Notes under the pieces: model-generated
The model's input: the letters and a program-made list of their open reading frames with translations, nothing else
Told to the model about the DNA's origin: nothing
Database searches by the model: none
Translations under genes and position numbers: made by a program
Shown: positions 30,290 to 38,791 of the stretch, in pieces
Layout of the letters: the number at the start of each line of letters is the position of its first letter
How positions within the stretch are numbered: position 1 is the first letter of the stretch
Assembly (NCBI RefSeq): GCF_034353875.1
Contig: NZ_CP133784.1
Coordinates: 4,740,501-4,804,500 of the forward strand
DNA: 64,000 bases
Origin: Pseudomonas sp. MH9.2
GTDB lineage: Bacteria; Pseudomonadota; Gammaproteobacteria; Pseudomonadales; Pseudomonadaceae
Direction of reading: 5' to 3'

Positions 30290-30307
30290 ACTGTCATATA
30301 TGACAGT
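30290..30307. promoter_or_regulatory. Perfect 18-bp palindrome upstream of the actin gene
   Basis: ACTGTCATATATGACAGT reads the same on both strands. It lies 137-154 bases before the actin ATG and 33-50 before the possible leader ORF. This is the shape expected for a dimeric repressor or activator site. No regulator gene is adjacent. Confidence 0.5.
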
Positions 30308-30339
30308 AGACGGAAAAAACCTTATTGGAGAAACTGTAC

Positions 30340-30390
30340 GTGAGCAACGGGCAGCATGATGACGACCATGCGCTCAATCACTGGGGCTAA
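30340..30390 (+). CDS. Possible 16-codon leader ORF upstream of the actin gene
   Basis: A GTG-started ORF encodes (M)SNGQHDDDHALNHWG. GGAG lies 9 bases before the GTG, the same Shine-Dalgarno and spacing as the actin gene. An inverted repeat CGGGCAG/CTGCCCG (30348-30354 and 30408-30414) flanks most of it. It could be a leader peptide; there is no direct support. Confidence 0.25.
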   Translation: MSNGQHDDDHALNHWG

Positions 30391-30443
30391 TGCAAATATC
30401 ATTGCGACTGCCCGCTGTTATTCAATAATAGGAGCAATACATC

Positions 30444-31532
30444 ATGAGTGAAGAAGTCTGCGCGATAGTTATTGATATTGGCAGTAGCACGATGAAGGTA
30501 GGTTTCGCCGGTGACGCCAGTCCAGCGGTATTTCCCACCGTAGTAGGCAGGCCAGAATCGGCTGATGCAAACCAAAAGGCAGTGTACGTGGGTGAGGAAG
30601 CGCTAGCTAAAAAAGATACATTGAAACTTAGCTGGCCGGTAAAGTATGGCTTCATCACTGACTGGGACGATTTCGAGCTCATTCTACACCATGTATTTGA
30701 CAACGTATTAAAAGTGAAACCTGCCGAGCATGACATACTCTTGACGGAGCCGCCGCTTAACCCACGTAGTAGCCGGGAGAAAATGGTTAGAATATTATTT
30801 GAGGTATTTAATTGCCGCGCTTGTTATGTCTCGATTCAAGCGGTTTTGGCTCTGTATGCCTCAGGACGTACAACGGGGATAGTTTTGGAGGTGGGCGATA
30901 GCGTTACTCATGCTGTTCCGATTTACGAAGGCTATGCTTTACCTCACGCAGTCTTGCGGACGGACATTGGAGGGCGAAACCTGACGGCCTACCTGGTTAA
31001 AATACTATCAGAACGCAGCTACTCTTTTGCCACAACGGCAGAGTCTTCAATTGTTCAGGAGATCAAAGAAAAGCTGTGTTACGTCGCAATGGATTTTGAG
31101 GCTGAAATGGAAGGCGCAGCGACCTCCAGCAGTCTTCAGGAATCGTATGAACTGGCAGATGGCCAAGAAATCACTGTGGGTGACGAACGTTTCCGGTGCC
31201 CGGAGGTGTTGTTTAAACCTTCACTGACTGGATTCAAATTCGCAGGAATTCATGAGGTGGTTTATAACAGCATCATGAAGTGCGATGTTGATATTCGAAA
31301 AGATCTTTATAGCAATATCATTTTAACTGGCGGCTCTACAATGTTTTCGGGCATGGCTGAAAGGCTGCAAAAGGAAATCGTCGCGCTAGCACCTGCCACC
31401 ATGAAAATTAAGGTTGTTGCACCACCTGAACGTAAATACAGCGTTTGGATTGGTGGTTCTATACTCGCTTCGCTCAGCACCTTTCAAGCAATGTGGATTA
31501 CCCGTAAAGACTATGATGGAGTGGGTCCTTAA
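30444..31532 (+). CDS. Eukaryotic-type actin homologue
   Basis: A 362-residue protein aligning end to end with conventional eukaryotic actin (375 residues), with more than half of positions identical by eye. It is far closer to actin than to MreB, FtsA or ParM. Conserved blocks are [44 protein letters not shown] and [20 protein letters not shown]. The phosphate loop keeps Asp11, Gly13, Ser14 and Lys18. Gln132 equals actin Gln137 and His156 equals His161. Differences: actin Asp154 is Glu149, His73 is Tyr68, the DNase-I loop is 4 residues shorter, and the last 8 residues of actin are missing. AGGAG lies 9 bases before the ATG. Base composition and rare codons (ATA, TTA) are unlike the neighbours, indicating transfer. 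It has no secretion signal. Role unknown: cytoskeletal protein, or a host-actin mimic or effector. Confidence 0.93.
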
Positions 31533-31584
31533 ATTGTGCATAGAAAGTGCTTTTAAGTTCGAGACCCCCCCTTTTAATTAGGAG

Positions 31585-32178
31585 CATCCGGCCAGGCTGC
31601 ACTTCTACACCGACCCGGAATTGATCGGGGGTACCGAAACCCAGGCGTTTGTTAGCCATCATGACGAAATCATTCTGATTGCCGTCCGAGGAAGTTTCCC
31701 TACGGCTGGCTGCTGTTCGGTTTTGGGCTTGGACGTATGGGTGGCGAGCCTTATCGGCATCATGGGAAACAGCAGCATTTCATGCCGGTGACGTTCAGTG
31801 ATGGCGAAAAGTCTTCCATTCTCTGGGACCTCGGTTGTGAATCCATTGAGGACACTGCGATATGCAAATACGCCCGTGAGCAGTAATGCACGTAGTTTCG
31901 ATGAGGGCTCAAGTCATACAACAACCCGCCTTGCAGCAGAAAGAAGTCGCCTCAATACGACCATTGGCCGCTTGGGGAAATTGAACGCCACCAAACTAAA
32001 ACCGGCCGATGTTTATGGCAATGCTGCGCAGTCGCCAGCGTTTGAGGCGAGCCTCAAGCGCTGGAGGGCTCATAAAGAGAATAACGTCAAAGTGCAACTG
32101 GCGATGATCCCTTCGCGGCCAGACAATACTGATATCGCGGGGGTCTACCAAGAAGCTGATCGTGACCCAATGGCGTAG
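31585..32178 (+). pseudogene. Decayed 3' part of a class 3 lipase / effector-like gene
   Basis: Pieces of one protein appear in different frames. Fragment A (31585-31695) reads EHPARLHFYTDPELIGG then FVSHHDEIILIAVRGS, a class-3-lipase-like start region. Fragment B (31689-31887), another frame, reads FPYGWLLFGFGLGRMGG and HHGKQQHFMPVTFSDGE, ending at TAA. Fragment C (~31890-32178) reads RLNTTIGRLGKLNATKLK and AFEASLKRWRAHKENNVK. The catalytic serine region between A and B is lost. The 5' part is absent: the reading begins ~50 bases after the actin stop, as if the actin segment replaced it. The lipase assignment comes from memory of related Pseudomonas proteins. Confidence 0.55.
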
Positions 32179-32263
32179 TGCTTCCTCCCGTGGTAATCCG
32201 CCGCACGCTGATGAGGCTGTTCGGCGGATAGTCGGGTGTGTCCGTGACCGCTTAAGCAGTGGC

Positions 32264-33085
32264 TCACACCATCGCCAGCACCCGCTTGCGAGTGGGCGCA
32301 GGCCAGGCGCTGTCGATGGCGTGCAGGTCTTCTGCGGTCAGGGTCAATTGTGCGGCAGCAGCGTTGAGGCGTATGTGCTCGGGCTTGACGGCTTTGGGAA
32401 TCGCGATGACGCCTTTATTGCGCAGCACCCAGGCCAGGCAGATCTGCGCGGGGGTGGCGTCATGCCGGGCAGCGATGTCTTGCAGCACCGGGTTTTTCAG
32501 CAGGTGCCCGGCCTGAGCGATGGGGCAGTAGGCCATCAGCGGCATGAGGTGGATCTGCGCCCAAGGCAGTAGATCGAATTCGATGCCGCGTTGTTCGAGG
32601 TTGTAGAGCACCTGATTGGTCGCGCAGGCCGGGTTGGCCAAGTGCGCCATGTCGGTGACGTCGAAATTGGAGACGCCCCAGTCACCGATTTTGCCGGCTT
32701 CGCGCAGGCGTTCGAAGGCTTCGACGGTTTCTTCCAGTGGGTGTTGGCCGGGCCAGTGCAGCAGGTACAGGTTGATGTGTTCTGTGCCGAGGCGTCGCAA
32801 GCTTCGTTCACACGCCTCTACTATGCCGGTGCGGCTTGCGTTGTGTGGGTAAACCTTGCTCACCAGAAACACGCGGTCGCGCTGCCCGGCGATGGCCTCA
32901 CCGACCACTTCCTCGGCACCGCCTTCTGCGTACATTTCAGCGGTATCGATCAGGGTCATGCCGTGTTCGATGCCCAAACGCAACGCGGCCACTTCATGTT
33001 TTCGTTGATGCGGATCTTCGCCCATGTGCCAGGTGCCCTGGCCGATGACGGGGACGGATGCGCCAGCCAATTCGAGGGTTTGCAT
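32264..33085 (-). CDS. Aldo/keto reductase
   Basis: A 273-residue NADPH-dependent (beta/alpha)8 oxidoreductase. Family signatures are LIDTAEMYAEGGAEEVVGEA with the catalytic Asp/Tyr, INLYLLHWPGQHPLEETVEA, and the NADPH-binding KNPVLQDIAARHDATPAQ ... IAIPKAVKPEHIRLN. The substrate is unknown. It is a single gene, divergent from nothing obvious; the 3' end faces the pseudogene region. Confidence 0.88.
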   Translation of the reverse strand: MQTLELAGASVPVIGQGTWHMGEDPHQRKHEVAALRLGIEHGMTLIDTAEMYAEGGAEEVVGEAIAGQRDRVFLVSKVYPHNASRTGIVEACERSLRRLGTEHINLYLLHWPGQHPLEETVEAFERLREAGKIGDWGVSNFDVTDMAHLANPACATNQVLYNLEQRGIEFDLLPWAQIHLMPLMAYCPIAQAGHLLKNPVLQDIAARHDATPAQICLAWVLRNKGVIAIPKAVKPEHIRLNAAAAQLTLTAEDLHAIDSAWPAPTRKRVLAMV

Positions 33086-33174
33086 GTAATCTCCTACAAT
33101 CAGTGGGTGATATTTATTCTGGCAGCAGGATGACGAGCAGGTTCAAACCGGACCGGGAAAAGCGGTGATATCGG

Positions 33175-34614
33175 TCATTTATTCACCACCGCCGTACGGC
33201 CATTCTCCCAACCCCCACCTAAAGCCAAAAACAGATCGATCTGGCCCATGGCGACTTGGGTGTTAGCCGAAGCCAATTGGGCACGAACATCAGTATAGGT
33301 GCGTGTAGCCTGGAGGTCGGCAAGGAACGAGGCGCGGCCAGCCTGGAAGAAACGGTGAGTCTGATCGGCCGCTTGCCGGGCCGACTGTTCGGCGTCGGCC
33401 AGCGCCTCACGCCGCTCCAGCAAGGCGGTGTATTGCGCCAGACCGGTCTGGGCTTCGCGGATCGCGTTGAGCACCACGCCATCGAAATGCGCCAGTGCGG
33501 CTTGGGTCGAGGCTTCGGCTTCATGGATCCGCGCACGGGAGCCGTTCGATGGCACCGTCCAGCTCAGCAAGGGCCCAAAGCCCCAGCGATTAGTGGCCGG
33601 TTGGCCGAGGTTACTCAGAATACCAACGGTGCCAATGCTCGCGCCGATGCTGATGTCCGGGTACAGCGCGCCGGTGGCGACACCAATCTCTGCGGTGGCG
33701 GCTGCCAGTCGACGCTCGGCCTGACGAATATCAGGCCGGCGTTTGAGCAATGCGGCACCGTCGCCGACGGGCATGAGCTGCGCGATGTGGGGCAGTTCAG
33801 CGCATGTCGTCACGCCAGCAGGTAGTTGTGCCAGCGGTTTGGCCAGCAGCATCGACAAGCGGAACAGCCCGGCTTGACGGGCGGCGTTGTAGCGGGGCAA
33901 TTCGGCGCGCAGGGATTTGAATTGGGTTTGTGAGCGGGTGACTTGGGTTTCATCCCCGCGCCCCGCGTCGCGCAGGCGCTGGGTCATGGTCAGGCTTTGC
34001 TGTTGCAGGTCCAGCGAATGCAGGGCGATGTTCTGCTCTTCATTGGCGGCGCAGACCTGGGTGTAGGCGCGTACTACGTCGGCCACCAGGGTGATGCGCG
34101 CGGTGTCCGCTGCGGCTTGGGTCGCATCGGCACTGGCTTGTGCGCCTTCGATGCCGCGCTGCAGGGTGCCGAACAGATCGAACTGGTAAGAGGTGCTGAT
34201 GCCGATGTCGCCGACATTGGCCACGGGCACTTTATCGGCTAACAGAAAGGCTTCACCCGATTCCTGCAAGCGTTGTGCGCCCATTTTTACCCCGCTGTGG
34301 AATCCCCCCAAAGACTGGGCTTCCTCCACTTGCATTCGGGCCCGGGCCAGATTGGCGGCCGCTACCCGCAGGTCGGTGTTGGAGGCCATGGCCTGACGTA
34401 CCAGCTCATCGAGCCGAGGGTCCTGATACAGTCGCCACCAATCTGCCGGTACCGGCGCTGACATCGCATTGGCACCCTGACCCGCGATTTTGCCCTGCAA
34501 ATCCGGGCGGTTCAGTGCGGCATCCTTGGGCAGATGATAGTCCGGCCCCACCATCTGGCAGGCGGACAACAGCAAACCCAGGGCTACGGTCGCCAGACGT
34601 GCGCCTTGTTTCAT
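33175..34614 (-). CDS. Outer-membrane efflux lipoprotein (NodT/OprN-type)
   Basis: TolC-like channel of 479 residues. The lipoprotein signal is ATVALGLLLSACQMVGPDY, with Cys19 as the lipidation site. Two OEP repeats follow (roughly residues 60-250 and 265-470), including VPADWWRLYQDPRLDELV and LKRRPDIRQAERRLAAATAE, hallmark segments of NodT channels. It is the last gene of the FUSC efflux operon, overlapping the adaptor gene by 4 bases, and supplies the exit duct. Confidence 0.9.
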   Translation of the reverse strand: MKQGARLATVALGLLLSACQMVGPDYHLPKDAALNRPDLQGKIAGQGANAMSAPVPADWWRLYQDPRLDELVRQAMASNTDLRVAAANLARARMQVEEAQSLGGFHSGVKMGAQRLQESGEAFLLADKVPVANVGDIGISTSYQFDLFGTLQRGIEGAQASADATQAAADTARITLVADVVRAYTQVCAANEEQNIALHSLDLQQQSLTMTQRLRDAGRGDETQVTRSQTQFKSLRAELPRYNAARQAGLFRLSMLLAKPLAQLPAGVTTCAELPHIAQLMPVGDGAALLKRRPDIRQAERRLAAATAEIGVATGALYPDISIGASIGTVGILSNLGQPATNRWGFGPLLSWTVPSNGSRARIHEAEASTQAALAHFDGVVLNAIREAQTGLAQYTALLERREALADAEQSARQAADQTHRFFQAGRASFLADLQATRTYTDVRAQLASANTQVAMGQIDLFLALGGGWENGRTAVVNK

Positions 34615-35501
34615 TGCGCGGTCTCCCGAGGGTGAGCGTCCTCGATGATCGACACCGTCGCGGTACGCCCGGCGATCATGCGAAAGTCATCCGGCACGCT
34701 GTCGAAGGCGATTCGCACGGGAATCCGTTGTGCCAGCCGCACCCAGCTGAACGCCGGGTTGACGTTGGGTAGCAGGTTGGTGCCGCTGCTGCGATCACGG
34801 TCTTCGATAGCGGCGACGATGCTCTGCACATGACCGCGCAAGCGTGCGCTATCACCGATCACGCGGATATCCACAGCCTGGCCGATGTGGATACCAGACA
34901 GCTTGGTTTCTTCAAAGTAGCCGTCGATATGGAACGAGGTGCCGTCGACCACCGACAGAACGGCGCGGCCAGCGGTGACAAACTCCTGCGAACGCGGTGC
35001 GCGGTCGTTGAGGTAACCGTCCACCGGGCTGCGGATCACCGAGCGGTCCAGGTTCAGTTGTGCGGCATCGACCGCAACCTGTGACTCGCTCAAGGCCGAC
35101 AATGCACGCGCTTCGCGAGACTGACTTTCTTCGAGTTGTTCCTGGGCGACCAGATTGCCCAGGCCCCGGTTGCGTTTGTTTTCACGGCGGGCCTGTTCAT
35201 AGGTTTCCTGGCGTTCGGCCGCCGTCGCCTTGGCCTGACGCAGGGCCAGACGAAAGCGGTCCTGGTCGATGGTGAACAGGACTTGGCCCTTGGTCACCAC
35301 CTGGTTGTCGGTCACCTCGACCTTCTGAATCAGGCCGGAAACGTCTGGGGCAATCTGCACCACGTCGGCGCGAATACGACCGTCGCGGGTCCAGGGCGCA
35401 AACATGTAATACATCACCATGCGCCAGACCACGACAGTGGCGAAGGTCACGATAAGCAGGGTCAGGACCACTCGGCCCAATGTCAGTAAGGGTTTTTTCA
35501 T
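34611..35501 (-). CDS. HlyD-family efflux adaptor (AaeA-like)
   Basis: A 296-residue periplasmic adaptor with one N-terminal membrane helix (VVLTLLIVTFATVVVWRMV). Lipoyl-type halves are VVQIAPDVSGLIQKVEVTDN and SVIRSPVDGYLNDRAPRSQE, separated by a short coiled coil (residues ~90-140). In the Aae family this part bridges the FUSC pump and the outer-membrane channel. It overlaps by 4 bases with both flanking genes. Confidence 0.9.
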   Translation of the reverse strand: MKKPLLTLGRVVLTLLIVTFATVVVWRMVMYYMFAPWTRDGRIRADVVQIAPDVSGLIQKVEVTDNQVVTKGQVLFTIDQDRFRLALRQAKATAAERQETYEQARRENKRNRGLGNLVAQEQLEESQSREARALSALSESQVAVDAAQLNLDRSVIRSPVDGYLNDRAPRSQEFVTAGRAVLSVVDGTSFHIDGYFEETKLSGIHIGQAVDIRVIGDSARLRGHVQSIVAAIEDRDRSSGTNLLPNVNPAFSWVRLAQRIPVRIAFDSVPDDFRMIAGRTATVSIIEDAHPRETAQ

Positions 35502-35707
35502 TTCATCAGGTATCGACTGAGAGTATCCACAGCGCCGAGCAACACAGCGTATAGACCTACGTTGAACAATGCCCGGTGCCAGACCAGGCGATAGAAGTGG
35601 GCGCGTGTCAGCAGTGCGTGCACCACTAGATAAAGCAAATACGTGATGCCCATCAGTACCATCAGCGTGGGCACGATCACCCCGCTGATATCCAGATCAC
35701 CGATCAT
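35498..35707 (-). CDS. DUF1656 small membrane protein (AaeX-like)
   Basis: A 69-residue protein with two predicted membrane helices (TLMVLMGITYLLYLVVHALL and ALFNVGLYAVLLGAVDTL). DUF1656 proteins regularly sit between FUSC and HlyD genes, as aaeX does in E. coli; their role is unknown. It overlaps 4 bases at each end. Confidence 0.88.
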   Translation of the reverse strand: MIGDLDISGVIVPTLMVLMGITYLLYLVVHALLTRAHFYRLVWHRALFNVGLYAVLLGAVDTLSRYLMK

Positions 35708-37797
35708 AAAGGCGCTCCGTCGATGCCATAGGGCGGTTGTTCTTTGGCCTCACCGGTGGCCATTATTTCGACGCCAGGCAGCAGCGCCAGGCGCAGGCCA
35801 CTCAACGCATGCAGCAGGTGAGTGCGGGTTGGATCGTCGTCCATCCATTGCGCGGTCAATGAGCGCCGTGCGCGGTCCATGGTCATCAACAGACCTTTGG
35901 GCGCGGGCAAGCGTTGGCGGGCGTTGAGGCAGGCCTGAAAATAAACGCCGACCTCATCGATCACCTGCTGTAGCAGCGCTTGGGGGACTGCGTGTACCCG
36001 ATGGATATACGCCTGCAAATCCAGCAAGTTGAGGGCGACCTGCAGTTCGCGCAGGGCAACCCCGGTGTCCTGAGCGGTGATGGTCAGGCGCGGTAAATGC
36101 TGCATCAGGCGGTCGAGCATCTGCACGCCCATGCGCCGATGCTCGGCCAGTGTCGCCGGCTGGCTCAGGGTGACAATATCGTGCCAACTGAAGCGGGTCA
36201 GGCGCTTGGCGGCTAATTCAACGCCGAAGGGGCGTACCACCAGGGTCCAGACAAACGCGAATAACAGCCCCACTGGCCCCGCCAGGTTGGTGTTGACGAA
36301 GGCCAGGAAGTCGGCGTCGTAGGCGCCCTGAATGCTGATGAATGAGGACGTATTGACGATGGTCAGCAAGGTCCCCAAGTAGAAGCGGGGCTGCACGGTC
36401 AAGGTGCCGATGACGATGAAGGGGATGGCGAAGGCCAGCACCAGCATCGGGAAGTCATGCAGGTTGGGCAGCACCAGGAACAGATAGAGACTGGCGAACA
36501 GCACCGACATTGCGGTCCAGAAAAAGAAGCGATAGATCTGCGGTGCGGGGTCGTCCATGGCGGCGAAGAAGCTGCACGCCACCGCAGCCAGAATCACCGC
36601 GCTGCCGCCATCGGTCCAGCCCAACAGAATCCACAACACTGACGCGACGATGATTGCGGTGACGCTGGAAAACACCGAATACAGCATCAAGCCGCGATCA
36701 AAAAACGGCGTCAGCCGGCCCAGCCGCCAGTGCCGATAGACCGCGCGCCACGAGGACTGGTCGTCAGTGCGCAACGCATGTTGCAGGCTGCGACAGTCCT
36801 GCCACAGATCGATCCATTCGCCGAGTCGGTAGAGGGCGTTGGACAGTAGCAACTGATGCCGATCATCCAGCTGCGTCGAGCTGGGTTGCAAGCGCTCCAG
36901 ATGATCGCGTAGCGCTTGCCAATGTTCGACCGGCGCGCCCTCACGGGTGCTATGCAACCAGGCGCAGGTCTCTGCCAGCAGCGGCGCGAGGCGTTCGGCC
37001 TGTTCGGGTGTGCGTTTTTCCAGTGCCAAAAGGGCGTCGTTCAATGCATCGACAACCGGCAACAGGTGAATCATCCGTCCACGCAATTCTTTACTGTTGC
37101 GCATTGTCTGAGGGCGCGCACCTTCGTGAGGTAACTGACCGATCATCAGTTCCAGCGTATTGAAAGTAGCAACCATCGAGGTGCGAAGGCGGCCGATGTC
37201 TTCCGGGGCCAGGGTGCGCGCCAAAAATAGCTCACTGTAAGCGCTGGCGTCGGCAAACCAGTTGTCAGCCGCCCCCAGCATCACGGGCGCCAGCCGGCGC
37301 GGCCAGAACATGCCGCCCACCACGGCGGCACAGACGATCCCGAGGACAATCTCCTCAGTGCGTGACACCGCAATGTCGAACACTGTCAGCGGGTTATCCA
37401 CAACCGGAAAGGCAATCAGCGGCAGGGTGTAGCCCGCGAGCATCAGCGCGTAACTGTTGGCCGTGCGCAGGTGCAGCGAGAGGAACAGCAAGGTCCCGGT
37501 CCAGAGAGCGATCACGATGGCCAGCAAGAACGGGGTCTGCACGAACAATGGCACGAAAAAAACGGCCGCCGCCGCGCCGACAAAGGTCCCCAGCGCCCTG
37601 TAGAGCGCCTTGGAACTGGTCGGGCCAACAAAGGGACTGGAAACGATATAGACCGTGGCCATGGCCCAATAAGGCCGAGGCATTTCCATGATCAATGCGA
37701 TATACAACGCGATCATTGAGGCGGCGAAGGTACGCACGCCATAGAACCAGTCACGTGCCGGCGGTACCCCGGTAAAAAAACCGCTCAAGATGCCCAT
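35704..37797 (-). CDS. FUSC-family aromatic acid exporter (AaeB-like)
   Basis: A 697-residue inner-membrane pump. Two membrane blocks (about residues 20-170 and 370-510) flank a cytoplasmic region and a soluble C-terminus, the FUSC layout. The early helix segment ASMIALYIALIMEMPRPYWA is typical. AaeB exports p-hydroxybenzoate-type aromatic acids; the exact substrate here is inferred. The gene follows the MarR regulator with a 13-base overlap and heads the pump set. Confidence 0.9.
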   Translation of the reverse strand: MGILSGFFTGVPPARDWFYGVRTFAASMIALYIALIMEMPRPYWAMATVYIVSSPFVGPTSSKALYRALGTFVGAAAAVFFVPLFVQTPFLLAIVIALWTGTLLFLSLHLRTANSYALMLAGYTLPLIAFPVVDNPLTVFDIAVSRTEEIVLGIVCAAVVGGMFWPRRLAPVMLGAADNWFADASAYSELFLARTLAPEDIGRLRTSMVATFNTLELMIGQLPHEGARPQTMRNSKELRGRMIHLLPVVDALNDALLALEKRTPEQAERLAPLLAETCAWLHSTREGAPVEHWQALRDHLERLQPSSTQLDDRHQLLLSNALYRLGEWIDLWQDCRSLQHALRTDDQSSWRAVYRHWRLGRLTPFFDRGLMLYSVFSSVTAIIVASVLWILLGWTDGGSAVILAAVACSFFAAMDDPAPQIYRFFFWTAMSVLFASLYLFLVLPNLHDFPMLVLAFAIPFIVIGTLTVQPRFYLGTLLTIVNTSSFISIQGAYDADFLAFVNTNLAGPVGLLFAFVWTLVVRPFGVELAAKRLTRFSWHDIVTLSQPATLAEHRRMGVQMLDRLMQHLPRLTITAQDTGVALRELQVALNLLDLQAYIHRVHAVPQALLQQVIDEVGVYFQACLNARQRLPAPKGLLMTMDRARRSLTAQWMDDDPTRTHLLHALSGLRLALLPGVEIMATGEAKEQPPYGIDGAPL

Positions 37798-38237
37798 ACC
37801 GTGCTGTGATGGCCGGCATCTTCAAATGCCTTCAGCACCCGCAGGGTGGCTTCGAGATCCGCGACGTCGACATTTTTGAGCACGTCCCTGCGCAGACGAA
37901 TCAACTCATTTTCAATCGACAACGCCAGCGCGCGGCCATTCTCGGTCAGGCTCAAGGATTTGGCGCGGCGGTCTGTGGGATCTTCGGTGCGACAGACCAC
38001 GTCAGCTGCACATAATTGATCAAGCAAACGCACTAGCGATGGACTTTCCATCCCGGCGGCCTGGGCCACTGTCACTTGGCGCACGCCGTCGCCCAAGCGC
38101 AGAATCATCAACAAAGGCATCGCGCACGCTTCGGAGATGCCGTAGTCGACGAGCGTCGTGTGACAGATGCGCCGCCAGTGACGGGACGCTGCCACGATGC
38201 CGCGGCTGATGCTCATTTGGAGAATATCGAGAGTCAT
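37785..38237 (-). CDS. MarR-family transcriptional regulator
   Basis: A 150-residue winged-helix regulator. The recognition helix region is QAAGMESPSLVRLLDQLCAA and the wing is RTEDPTDRRAKSLSLTENG, both classic MarR. As first gene of the efflux operon it probably represses its own promoter, with release by an aromatic ligand (inference). The palindromes at 38273-38296, directly upstream, are candidate operators. Confidence 0.9.
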   Translation of the reverse strand: MTLDILQMSISRGIVAASRHWRRICHTTLVDYGISEACAMPLLMILRLGDGVRQVTVAQAAGMESPSLVRLLDQLCAADVVCRTEDPTDRRAKSLSLTENGRALALSIENELIRLRRDVLKNVDVADLEATLRVLKAFEDAGHHSTVWAS

Positions 38238-38791
38238 GGCGTTGCCAGTGATAATAGTTTGAAATCACATTATTAGCTTGCTAACTATAAATAGTTTGTA
38301 ACACTGTTGCAGCGCCGTCAACCGTCATCTTGCTTGTCCAGGCAATCACACATGGCTGAAGTCCGTGAGTGCCCATCTCCATGACTCTGTGACCATTCCC
38401 TTCCACACGCAAGATGCCCGATACAGAGCTTTTCACTGGCAAAAAAAGCAGTGGAGTTTGAATAGATGACTACCGTTTGTCGGTAATAAAAAACGGTATT
38501 GGGCGCCTTTATCGCGCTTTTATTCAAAAAAATGACGCAAGGTTTCGGACCTGGCGCCTTTGTTAATGCAGTCTGTGGTGAACCTTTTATTCATCCTGAT
38601 GTCGTCATCAAATGATGCCGTAATAGTGGCCTTACAGCGGATCGCCTGTTTTTTGACGTCATTAGGTCGGCGATTGAATTTCAACAATCATCGATTCAGC
38701 CGATAGCAAGGACAACACCGCTGGGTGGTTGCACACCACCTTTAACGATCCGTCCTTGCTGGTGCGCAAGCCGCACCCCTTCGAGTCTTGA
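38238..38791. other. Intergenic region, 554 bases
   Basis: Lies between the MarR gene and the alginate lyase gene, which diverge. It contains the MarR-type palindromes near its left edge. The rest is AT-richer than average. I see no gene or known RNA. An open stretch ending at the TGA just before the lyase start (38683-38791) has no start codon and no recognised similarity. Confidence 0.5.
38273..38296. promoter_or_regulatory. Overlapping palindromes, probable MarR operator
   Basis: TTAGC-TT-GCTAA (38273-38284) and AACTAT-AA-ATAGTT (38283-38296) are both perfect inverted repeats and share two bases. They lie 36-59 bases upstream of the MarR start codon, where an autoregulating MarR dimer would bind. 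Confidence 0.55.

Larger units (their letters stand above)
29841..30443. other. AT-richer non-coding region upstream of the actin gene
   Basis: A stretch of ~600 bases between the chemoreceptor leader and the actin gene. From ~30120 it is visibly AT-richer than the surrounding chromosome. It contains the MITE-like element (30024-30167), a perfect palindrome (30290-30307) and a possible leader ORF (30340-30390), listed separately. Otherwise no gene was recognised. Confidence 0.6.

Noticed and set aside
31693..31702. AGTTTCCCTA at the junction of lipase fragments A and B matches part of the inverted-repeat end at 30156-30165
   Set aside because: Only 10 bases, and the same bases read as plausible lipase codons (KFPYG), so it is likely chance.
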